In this document: in pieces, positions 50,891-62,100 of the stretch
Layout: each line of letters starts with the position of its first letter
Numbering within the stretch: the stretch's first letter is position 1
NCBI GenBank assembly: GCA_025738555.1
Contig: JAOVFP010000024.1
Location: forward strand, 1,054,001-1,118,000
Direction of reading: 5' to 3'
Length of the DNA stretch: 64,000 nt
Origin: Cyathus striatus
Taxonomy: Eukaryota > Basidiomycota > Agaricomycetes > Agaricales > Nidulariaceae
Notes under the pieces: model-generated
Seen by the model: the letters and a program-made list of their open reading frames with translations, nothing else
What the model was told of the DNA's origin: nothing
Databases searched by the model: none
Position numbers and translations under genes: made by a program

Positions 50891-53166
50891 ATGCAAATTT
50901 CATTCACTCCTGCCCTTGGGGATCGGTTTACGGTTTCAGACAAGCCTTCTTCTGGCTTGCAGTCGCCTTCGACTACAATTCAATTCTCTGCTACTCTTTC
51001 CGAGAGCGATTATGCTGAACTGAAGCGTACAGGAGCCAGGGTGCAGCTATGGACTAATATCCCACAGGGCGGGAGATCTCTAGGAGAATGGAGTGAACAT
51101 GATTTTCAGGATGAAAGCCAGTATATGGATGATAACCCAATCGACGCAACCTCAGGTGACCTTGCAGAACTCGTGCATCTTGTTTCGAAGGAGGAGGAAG
51201 AACGACATCCTGCAGAGCATATTGACCATTGCGGTCATTTACGTTTGTGTATTCCTATTCCTGCGGATATTGGGACTGGGTCTCAAACATTGTTATCCGA
51301 GTTCACCTATCGAATTGTGTATTCGTCCGGCGAGATAGAGTGGCTTGGACACTACGGGTATAACGGTACCCTTGTACTTGAAAATGGAAAGGCCGGTCAA
51401 ATAGCCTTGACTTCACAAGACGGTTGGACTTTCAATAGCTCCGATGCTTCTTGCATCTACAATGTCCCAGAAGGGGTTTCCGGCGTAGTTCGTATAGCTC
51501 AGCTTGCAGATCCATCCGCTTATCAACTTTGGGCCTTCGGAAATGACGAGTATGTCCTGTTCTTGGTTATATCGCATTCTTACTGATTAACAAGTCTGCT
51601 ATGTAGCTTCCTGCCTCATTGTAAGAACGCGTCATTAGTCCTTGTGACACCTCGTGCACCAGCCTTGCGCGCATTAGTCATACCAGATCTTTATATTCTT
51701 TCCGCTTCTTCTGGTGCCTTAGTGTCAATTGACTATTCTGGGAACATAACTGCTTGTGGAGATGGAACGGTATCTGTCTACACCTATTCATACGGCTCAA
51801 CCTCCGCCGCCACGAGTTGGATATCAGACCATCTCCTGGAAAGGTGCCGCGTAGCGCACATAGTATCCTCGGGCAAGGATTATGCATTACTAGCGCCTAT
51901 CGGCTTGATGAAGGAGACACTGCGCAAGACATTGATACTTCCATTGAATTTTGTCCCCACGAATCAGATAGTACGGATTCCACTTATAATCTTGTCGCAC
52001 ATGTTGGGAATAGATTCTTCAACGCCACTTACAATTTTGTCTTCAAATAATCTGGATGTACATTTCTTCCAGCCCCTTCTTCCACAGGACCGGCTCCAGA
52101 GGTTGACATACACTTCGCTTTCCTTGTTGACCCTTCCGGGAGCCAAATTTCTGCGAGCCCCACCCATATTCTTTATGCTTCTCGAAATAACAATGGGAAA
52201 GCCTCCTTAGTCGAATGGAGTGCTTCTATTCTTTGCCCGTTTACATTCATTGAGTCCCCAGATGCAGAAGATGCTGGTGGGATTTTACCTACACCACCAC
52301 CGTCACCTCGTTTGAAGTCTGCGGAGCTTCAACCAAGATTATCTCGCAGGGAATCAGACGACTGTTCGGGCTTGAAGGAGCCATTCCTGTCCGATGCAGC
52401 TGTTGTAACTAGTATTGAAACTGGTCCACACGGTAGTAGAGACCACACTTCGCGAACCCTCGTGGTACGCTCTCATGAAATGTCAACCAGTTCTGGACTG
52501 TTCGCGTACATAAAATATATATTTGCGATGGCTGGAATACTTCTGGAGCTGTTTTACAAGATATTTTTTGGAAAGGAGCAGGATGTCGCAGAATCAGATG
52601 GCGAAGGCGAAGCAGTCGTCCCAAAAGGCCCGAGTAAACCGCATATGCTCAGCGAGCCTGGACAACTAAGTCCAAGTTCAGCCAGCTCAGGAACAGCGAA
52701 CCTCGCACAGCCAGACTCTGACTGCGAAGAGTCACTAAATCTCTTCGAAGGCGCTTCATTACCTTCCCGAAGTGGTACAAGTGAGGACATGCTTCCGAAG
52801 GCTAAGGATATAACAATTGTCGTGCAAGGAATCCAAAGTAAAACGGATTCAAGGTCGTCTTCATTGTTTCAGACCTCACCACCCATACGCGTACAAATCG
52901 GCGACACAGAGACCATCATAGTTGCAATAAAAATGCGGATTTCCTCTCCTGATTCTAATGTGGATTCCGCTATTTCTCCACTTGAATCCTCTGAGATTCT
53001 GAAATCCATCTCTCTGAATGGGGTGACTCCACAGATTTACAAGGTAAAAAGCCGTCAGGTCCGTAGAAATGCTTTTGTGATGGAACATACTTACCTTCTG
53101 GAGTTTAATGGGAGGAGGGGTGACTGGCTGAATCTGTCAGTACCCTCTGCGGCTGTCGATCTATAA
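50891..53166 (+). CDS. Unknown protein with beta-rich N-terminal part and one C-terminal hydrophobic segment
   Basis: The start at 50891 gives MQISFTPALGDRFTVSDKPS. The N-terminal 250 residues are rich in Trp, Tyr and Gly with blocks such as ARVQLWTNIPQGGRSLGEWS, FTYRIVYSSGEIEWLGHYGY and PSAYQLWAFGND, suggesting a beta-sandwich. Splicing is needed at about 51550-51606, at 51842-51891 (GTGCCG...CTAG) and again before 52070 to bypass a TAA at 52048-52050; GTACGG at about 51971 to the AG at 52070 fits. The frame then runs on through DIHFAFLVDPSGSQIS to the end. A hydrophobic stretch FAYIKYIFAMAGILLELFYK (about 52502-52561) may be a membrane segment. It ends LNLSVPSAAVDL. About 690 residues. I do not recognise a named family and give no function. 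Confidence 0.65.
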
Positions 53167-53549
53167 GCTATAGGATTTCCGAGGTACCCGCTTTTCATTT
53201 ATCCATTTCCCTACTACCACAAAGCAGGCATTCTTTGGAGCAGATTCCAAAATACGATCTGAGAGAGTCGGACTTGGCGACTTGACATTTTAAACTTGCG
53301 GATACGACTCATATACGAGGTGTACACTTTACGAGAATGTTCGATGGAACTGATGTTTGCTTTACAAACTTGTATTTGATTAATTTGTAGGATTTCATGC
53401 GTGCAGTATATTAGAATATGGTGTATAGTACCATCATGATAATATTTGCAAGAATCTACAACAAGTTTAACATGTAATCGTTACTACCAATGTTGCACGA
53501 ACAGGCTTACAAGCAACGTTGGGTAGAAAGGTACGTACATTAAGTAGCT
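53167..53549. other. 3' region between convergent genes
   Basis: About 380 bases between the stops of the unknown protein gene and TRAX. AT-rich; no gene or repeat was recognised. Confidence 0.5.
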
Positions 53550-54681
53550 CTAGAAGTCATTTCCATCGGTGTCATCATCTCTCCAGCGCTCTGATTTACC
53601 CCTGTTTTGAGAATATTCATGTCCGTACGCCGAACTGCTGTAAGAAGAAATAGTTTGCGAGACGATGTCGTCGAGCATCTCCGGAGGGAGGTCGTACTCG
53701 GAACTACGGACAAAAATGGCATAGGCGGCTAGATTCACATGAAATCTGATATGAGAAAATGGTTAAGAGAGAAAGGAAGTTCGTACCGTCTTCAATCTTC
53801 TCAAGCGATTGTGATGTGACTGCTTGTTTTTTGTTAAGATCACGAACGTAGGGAGTGAAGCGTTCAAAATCTTTATCAGAATATGGAAACGTCAGGAAGG
53901 TGCACCCGGAAAGAGATGACCGTCTGCACTCACCTGCTTTGCATGCTCTCATGAACGCACATACTTCTGTGGCTTTGGCACGTCCACCTCGGCGTGATAT
54001 GCCCGATATAGCGAACCTCATTAGCTCACCAGTAAGGTCAGAGAGACCCAAGAGATAGTCGGATACTGTCAATGGGAAATACTAAACGAAACACTAAACA
54101 TCAACAATGATAGAAGGCTGGGGGACGAATGACTGGAAACGTACCGAAACGCCATCTAGGTCAGAAAGGGATTTTTGAACGTCATGAAAGGTAATCAAGG
54201 TACCATGATCCAGGTAGTGGGCAAAGCTGAGAGCTTCAATGTACTCTTGAAGACCCGGAGAGACCTGTCGGTGATATCGCCAGAAACGATCACCGAACAG
54301 CTCATCCTTCAGAGAGGCGTATATTTGCTGCACTTCTCGAAGCTTTTCGTAGCCACGACGCGCTGCTATCTTTTCGAGGGTATCTTGATTAGTATGAATA
54401 GTGCCTTCCAGGATGGTCCTATGCAGAAGGAAGATAACCTTCTTGGAGAGATTAGTTACATCTCGGCTAGCCTGGGGAGAGAAGTGAGGTGAATGGATGG
54501 AGCACAGGGCTTGGAGAACAAAAACCTTTATGAGCCGCTCCCTTCTGTCGTTGTGGTCGTCGAGCTGCTCTCTGAAGTCATCAAAAAGCACGACGGTCGG
54601 GGAGATTGCATTGGAAGTGGATGGAGAGGCCGGCATTTGGGGATCACGTGCGGATTCGGTTGTACCAAGGTTATAGTACAT
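53550..54681 (-). CDS. TSNAX: Translin-associated protein X (TRAX)
   Basis: Partner of translin in the C3PO nuclease, which degrades small RNA strands and processes tRNA in animals and fungi. The family core is clear: RRERLIKASRDVTNLSKKVI across an intron, then DRFWRYHRQVSPGLQEYIEA, LSFAHYLDHGTLITF, DYLLGLSDLTGELMRFAI, EVCAFMRACK, and SLEKIEDAAYAIFVRSSEYD. The Glu residues of the SDLTGELMR segment belong to the TRAX active-site region. The start at 54681 (MYYNLGTTESARDPQ) is uncertain; a Met 15 residues further in is also possible. It ends RWRDDDTDGNDF with the stop at 53550. No translin gene lies nearby. It is divergent from the HIT gene, with 174 bp between starts. Confidence 0.88.
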
Positions 54682-54855
54682 ACCGGAAAAGGAAATACCG
54701 CAGCCCCGTCCTTGGCTAGCACATCTAACTTGTTACCACTTCGAACGCAGCACCGCCAACCTCATATTTTCTTCTTTCTCTCCAACTCCTATCTTGGTCA
54801 TCCTACGCCGAAATATCAACCTTGGAACTTTATCTTTTCCAATCTCTATCCCGCC

Positions 54856-55889
54856 ATGGCCTTCGCTCCAAAGGCTGGATGCCCAATGTGCGGAATCGTA
54901 GCTTCTGCAAGTCATGTCACCCCCAATTCCCCGCTTTCTCCCTCATTCCCTGCTGGATCAACTCAGCCTGAGGTCCTTTGGAGAGATGATAACTTTACTG
55001 CATATCGCGAAAGGGCGAATCCGTCTCCAGTAAAGGACACATAATCATAGCATTCAAGTCCGTCTAGCTGCTAGCTGCTATCATTTCATTTCTCACTACT
55101 GATGCTACATCGACTCCTCCACTAGCTTGCATGTGCCGTCAATATACACATTGGTGTGTCTCTTCTTAGTATCCCCCTCGGCATCCGTGTAACTCAACTT
55201 TTGCAATGTTTTGTCAACTCAAGTCATCATCAGACCTACCTCTTCTCGTCAATGTCCGTAACCTCGGCGCACACCTCCTTACCTCGCTGGTTCCGACATC
55301 AACTCCCCTCACTCCTTCCGTTGCCCCTCTTCCTACCTCAGCTCCATTACATAACCCAAACAACCAATTTCGCATTGGCTTCATTACGCCACCTTTCAAA
55401 GACAATAAGATTCCTGTAACGGATCATCTCCACGCACACGCCTTCATAGGCCCTCCTGACCTTCTAGGTTGGTGGAGAGGTATTGCATATGGCCCTTTGG
55501 CCTGGTACAATATCGAGGACTTGATAGCGGAAATAAGGTATGCAATCTTCATGCAACCATTATATTTTCATCTTTTTCTCCTTCTGCTCAATCTACCTAC
55601 CTAGTGTGTTTTCTTTTTTAATTTGTTATTGATCTTATTTTACAGAGAATCTGTATCAAACAACCGCGTCAAATCCGGGTATCAAAACCGCACTACTGCG
55701 CCCATAGACTTGGTTCCGCAGGCAGGCTCTCGCTCCGGCACGTCCGATGGAATCGAGACGACAGAGCCTGGTCTCACGAAGTCTGACGCAAACTTGGAAG
55801 ATGGAGAGGGAACTCCTGCCAATCTGTCTAGCCCTAGAACCCCCACTATGCTTTCACCAACAAATCAGATACCCCACTTACGCGTTTAG
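54856..55889 (+). CDS. HIT-domain protein with a probable one-base frame slip
   Basis: Histidine-triad family nucleotide hydrolase or transferase. The N-terminus MAFAPKAGCPMCGIVASASH carries a C-x2-C pair; the core EVLWRDDNFTAYRERANP follows. Then the expected VSSKGHIIIAF lies one base out of frame: after AAT at 55018-55020 the sequence CCGTCTCC would need one more base. Beyond it the frame is clean across two introns: NLHVPSIYTL, then SSSDLPLLVNVRNLGAHLLT, and the HIT motif DHLHAHAFIGPP (H-x-H-x-H). The tail is acidic and Ser/Thr-rich, ending NQIPHLRV. As written, translation would stop after 62 residues, before the HIT motif. Either a sequencing or assembly error or a real mutation. Substrate unknown. 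Confidence 0.75.
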
Positions 55890-56110
55890 TTTCTCTTTCC
55901 CCTATTACTCACGTGCATGTGTGCATAACCTGATTTCCGTTTTATTCTTTTGCTTTACGTAGTAATTCTTCTTGCGTTTTTAGTGCATGTCGGACGGTGA
56001 CCCATTGTAGGCAAGCTTAGGTAGACAGACATTCAAACAATATCATCAGTTAGTGAAAGATTTCTCGAAGATCTACGTAGTACATTCCGACTGAATATTT
56101 TACTAACATA
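55890..56110. other. 3' region between convergent genes
   Basis: About 220 bases between the HIT gene and the BLM10 paralogue, which converge here. No feature was seen beyond AT-rich sequence. Confidence 0.5.
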
Positions 56111-59100
56111 CTAAGCATCTAGAGCTCTAAGAGTAAGTAAACCATACTGATGGAAGAGAGTAAGATAACATACAATATGACGACCCCGTCAACAGCGTTG
56201 ACAGCGCAGCCAACTGGTCGTCAGTGAATCGTTTGGAATCCTCGTGCCACGTATCTTGATGCGTCCTCTTAAAGTTACTTGCGCACTTTCGCACAGTCGT
56301 TGAAATAGGAACCTAACGCAAGACGTAGCCATTACGCATGCATCACACCCGTGACCTTCAACTGAACTCACTGGATCATAAGTATGCTCAGCTAGAACAC
56401 TGGTTAGCAGTTCGGGCATCCACTTCTCCACGGTGTAAGGGTAGCTGTCAACCAAAGCGCATATACCCAGAATAGCCGCATGCCGCTGCCTAATTGCTTT
56501 GTTGTAGCCAGAGTCCTGTCTTCCAAGAATTGTACTATTCTTTAGTAACCGTACAAACCGGTCCTACGTTAAGAAAGGTAAAAGTAGTCAGAACTAATGA
56601 AAAGCACGGCGCGGAGTATTTTCAAACGAACCTTGAGAGTGAGAATGCTGCGCCGCGGTGATAATCGAAGAATTCCGGAAAGTGTTCTAAACAACATATG
56701 GACTGCATGAGATATCGATAAATACACCAATCTAAAAAACCCTTACGTGGCTGCCATTTCCCTGACCTCGATGATTTCGTCGTCCAAGCACCTGCACAAA
56801 ACCTACAACGTGTTCAAGTAACTCTCATGGATGCGACGTGTCTTCTAAACTTACCTCCAACATTTCCACTATCTTGATTTCGCCGATTAGAGGCAATTGA
56901 CGGAAGTAGAAGACTTAAAGGACCATGTATAGTAAGATTTTTTTTTGCTATATATTGACAGCCCGCCTTCCAAAAATGAGTAGGCTTACCCTGAACAAGA
57001 GGCAAAGCCTTCAGTCTGACTTTCCACGACTGAAAGAGAAGGTTAGTATGTAGATTTGTTTCCGTAGTATGCGTAACACGTACAGGTGAATTCTGTATTG
57101 CATCGAAAATGGCATCCAATATAGGATTAACAAGAGAAGGCGGCGGTGTAACACCACACATCCGGACCAACAATGTACTTCCCCTCGAGGCAAGCTCATT
57201 ATTGTCATTCACTGTGTAGCACAAAGGTTTCAGCCCAACTATTACGCCTGCTGTCTAATAGCCTACCTTCCGTAAATCGGAATAGCTCCGGCTGAAAAGA
57301 TATTAAAATTAGCCAACGGACAGGAAACTTTTAAGCATCTTTCACCAACCATAAGAGGAAGAATGTAGTCGAAAGTCGATATCGCATGTGTGTCGTGGAT
57401 TGACTGATATAGCCACTTGCAAACCGCAATCCCAACGCTACCAAGAAGTTCCTCAGTGGATAATTTACCCATTTAGTCTGAGCTTCACTCACCGATCATA
57501 TGTTGAATGGAATGCCCGAACACCTGGAGCGCGCTCTTCACGCCACACTTTGAATAACTCGACAAGCTCGAGAACTCGCGCCTTGTGGTAGGTTCCTCTC
57601 ATGCCCATGATGTCGTAATCATGGGGCAGAACTTGACACTCCCGTACAAATACCTCCGTTGTTGGCAAGGAAGGCCTGGTCTGCCACTGTAGCTATAGTT
57701 AGCGGAAATAAAGTGCAATTTTACCGACCTCCAAACCTTGATATTTTCCGTGAATGCGAGAATCTCACCAATGAAGGCGCGAACCTGAGATAACAGTGAG
57801 TAAAAGTATGCGATGAAGAAAAGAAATCTCACGTCTTCATGCTCACTTCGAATTTCATGCCAGGAGCGTTCGACAGCATCGTCCATCCAGGGGACAGATT
57901 TTCTCCCAAGTTCTTCAAAAAATGCTCTATAAAGAGAAAGTATTTTCACAGCATCGAACGACAACTCCGCATTGAAGTCCATATGGTTGAAAGCTTCTAC
58001 CAGATAATCAACTAATGGCTGGATTCTTCGGGGATCTCTTCGATAAAACATGTACTGTCTCATACTTTTAGCACTGCCCTAAAAGTAGTCGCGAATACAA
58101 CGCACCTCCAGGAAAGATGTCCAGATCATCAACGTATCTGTTTTAATATTTTTTGAAAAAATGATTTTAATGTGAGGCTTGAACCATTTCCAGAGTTTAT
58201 CTTGCTTCGATGCTGGCCAGTGCTTCGACCCTACTGGAAAGATTAGATATGCTCATATCTGATGTAGACATAAAATATTAACCGCCAAGTACGCCTGCTA
58301 GGAGCTCAGCAGCAGCTCGTTGTTTATTTTGATCTTTGTCCAAAATCATCGATTCTGCAATAGGTTTGAAAGCCTCAAAGGGTTCATCCTCGAGGAGCTG
58401 GACTATAATCAAGGAAATAAGCTTTATCAAATGCAGCAAAAGCGGAACCTTACAAATAGATTTAACACAGGAAACATTGTCTTGAGTTATGGCCGTTTCA
58501 TGATTCTCCTCGGAGTAATACGACGCTATTTTCTCCCAATACAAAGGATCGATGACCAGTTTCCGAACAGCATGGATTGCATCTGCACTTTCAGGTTCCC
58601 AGGGTTGGAACGTGGACTTGAGAAGGTGAGGTGGCTTATATAAAGGTACGCTTTTACCCCACGTTAACCATCCGGGAGGATCTTTGTCAAAAAAAATGCT
58701 ACAGGGTCGCTCAGCATGAATTGCGATGGCCAAGAAAAAGAAATGACGGACGGTTCTTTTTGTACGGACTTCAAGTCAACCGGAATCTTGAAATTGTTTA
58801 AAAATTGAGATGTTAGTTGACGTGTGGGACAGATCGAAACATCCTTCTTCAAGGGATTGCGATGGCGCGCAAGAACCAAGTCGGTTGGGGTATCACAGAA
58901 AGTCCTTAATTTAATATTTCTGATACTCTTCATCACCGCTCGTTGAGCGTACTGCAGATTCGGTGGGTGAGTAATTCTATGCTATTGTCTAAGCACTTAC
59001 ATAGCGCTGAAAAAAAATCAGCGACTTGAGTAGCGTACATGAAAATCACATATACATACAATAGTTGGGTGATCATCGTGGACTTTCTCCAAGAAGAACT

Positions 59101-62100
59101 TTATTTGTTCTGGTGTTAAGGGGATATCTCGTCTCACTAGTGTTCGTAAACACCTGACGGCATATATCGCATATCTCCAGTGTGTACGAGATGATTTTGC
59201 AACAGACATTACATGCGCATTCTGGGATACAGCTCATCATCGGCTGGATGACATGACCTGAAGCGTGCATACCGTAATCGTAACCGCGCCATCGATATCT
59301 TCAACACGTAGAATGCGCCCTTCTCGACAGCGTTGTGTCAGGGTTTCGTCTTCTGGTGTTGTATGTAACTGGCTTTTGAGGTTGGCAACAGCTGAGGCCA
59401 CCTCGGGTATTGAAATATCATAAACAAGGTTGCATGGCTCCACGAAACTGCTTAGGCCTGAGTATTTTTAGTCAGCATACTAACATGCTATACAATTAAA
59501 CAAACAATTTTCAACAACAGCAGATACTGCATCTTGAATAGATGGCTGTTGGAAAATTAGAGAGAGTATGGAGATACTTCGTCAATACACGCCTTTTCGT
59601 TATGTTGACATTGAAACAACATTTCGATGAACTTGGAGGCTAGGGTGGGCTCTTCGGTAATGAAATGAGCTCTCAGTCTGGTGTATAGAAAGCTGTCTTA
59701 CCAGAAATTGCATATTTTCCGAAAGATGGAAGATTTATCGTCCATAACGAGCCTTTCATGCGATCATCATCAACTCCTGGCTCCAGCGCTTTGTAGAGAA
59801 CTGGGAGTGCGCGTCGGCGGACTCCGTCGTACACCTAAGGCCAGATTCTGGATTAGAGCCAATCCACGTGAAATCAAGAGTTCATCATACACTACATATG
59901 GCTTCTAGCACGGACTGACTTGACCTGCTGGCAACTGAAGTGACATTCTTATGACAGAAAATCGGTTACTTACTCTCTAACTACTGCATAATGCCACAGG
60001 GACCACTCGACTAAGTCGTCAATGAGGCTGTCTTCTAGTGGGCCTCGCATTCGTTCGATTGAATTCCAACGCAATCGAGCAGAATTATAATATCTATTCA
60101 ACCCGATTAATAGGTGTACTTAGGAGGAAGTTTCGAGTGCAAACCGTGCTCGGCGAACGTATACAGCCCGTGGCCAAACTTTTTGACCGGCGTACTGACG
60201 AGCGACATTTTTCTCGGATATATATTGATCTTCATTCACATAATAACTTTAGAACGCAGCATACATCATCATGAGTAACGGGCCGAAGGATAAAACGAAG
60301 TAAATTACCTATCTCTACTATCGCCATATTCCATTAGGTAAGTCCGGACAGACCTGACCTAGACAAAAGTCAGTGCGAAAACATTGTCCCTACAGGTTAT
60401 ATCGCCCACCAAGATCTGTACTGCATCCACAGTATTCTGATCTCCTTCTTGACGCAAAGCAACAGAGGCATCGTGTAGGAAATTGCCAAAGCGTTGGTGG
60501 AGATTGGATATATATTGGTATCGGGGATCTTCCGAGTTCCTTAGGCTAAATCCAGAAGCAAGGGGTTCGATAGTCGCAATCATTTCGGGTATTTCTCCCC
60601 TGTTAATGTATCAGTCTATGTTAAAAGGTGCAGCAAAATGCTACGTACAATATATCACTTGTCAGTGCTGCAGCATGAACTTCTTCCGGTGACGATTTAT
60701 GTTGGAAAAATGTCGGTATGCCAGCGAAAGCATTACGAACAAGGGTGAGGTGCCTGGAAGGGAATGGCATTGAGATAATTGATATAATGTATGAATATCA
60801 TACTGACCGGCAAAATTCATTTCTCCATACGGCATCTCGAACGGAATCTGTAGTTAAATAGGCTAAATGCGCGTACAGCACATAATGCAAGTATACACAC
60901 CTGCCATGAGCAATGTCTCCAATTTAAAGAGAGTAGGTTCCACCAACTCCCGGAAAATTTGAAGGGAGAAGTCGATTTCTTCATCATTAGGCATATGCCA
61001 GCATATCTGAAAAAAAAAGTAAAAGGTGAAGCTCCGTACAGAGAAAATACCTGGTATAAGGATCACACACCTCCACCTCATCTGGGGCGTATAGTTTACC
61101 CCAATGCCTGTGGTGATACTTTTTGAATTCTATAAATAGTTAATATGGTCATATATTCAGCTGCTTTTCGGTGCTAACCTTCACTCGACCATTCATTAGG
61201 GTTCACGAACTTGTTCTCCAATGGGTACACGTGAGTCAGCGTTAATAAAAGACTTGATATCAGCTTCCCATTCCAGGAGTAACCTCTCTTTGACAATGTC
61301 TTGTCATGCAACAGGTGTAGCAAAGGTAAAAACTCATCCTTGTACTTCAAAATCTATGGAACCCTGTGTCAGAAACAACAAGCGCATGATAAATTATTAC
61401 TGACTGATCTGCCATCACTAAAATGTGCTATTAGCTTTACATGTAACAAGATGCTTGCATGGTATACTTACTTGTATACTGTCCCCCTAAGGATAGCCAA
61501 ATCTACCACAATGAGCAATCGTAAGTCTGTTTCGAATTAAAAAGACCTACTCCAATGTAACGTTGCATCCGATGGAATAGGCGTAGAGGATGATGTTGTC
61601 CTCAACGAGCTGGCTCCGTTTTCTAACTCGGTTCTTATGTTCATAGAACAAAATGGGAAGAATTTGTCTAATGTTTTGACTGGATCTGCATTTGCAACAC
61701 ACTCCACCAGTTGGTGAATTGCTCGAACAGCATTAGACCGTACGTTTGTGCTCGCATAATCATACACCATATTCAGAACCATGTCATACAGAGGTTCGGA
61801 TAAATGGACGCATATTTGACTACAGGCACCAGCCACAGCGTCGACAACCTGAACTGATAAAGGTGTCATTTTTGGTGTCATTGAGAGCGGGGTGATTCAA
61901 TTAAGATGCTAAACGTACCTTCGGTTGCTCCACCGCTGGAGCCATCAGGCCCTTCTTCCGGCAAGTTCTCCAAGAGCTGGATTACTCGACGAACAAAACT
62001 TGCAACCCAATCAGGAAAACTACCAGTAGAGTCCTGAAGCATAAAGCTACAGCTCCGTAACGACATTTATATGTATATTTTCTCACCTTTAACATGGCAT

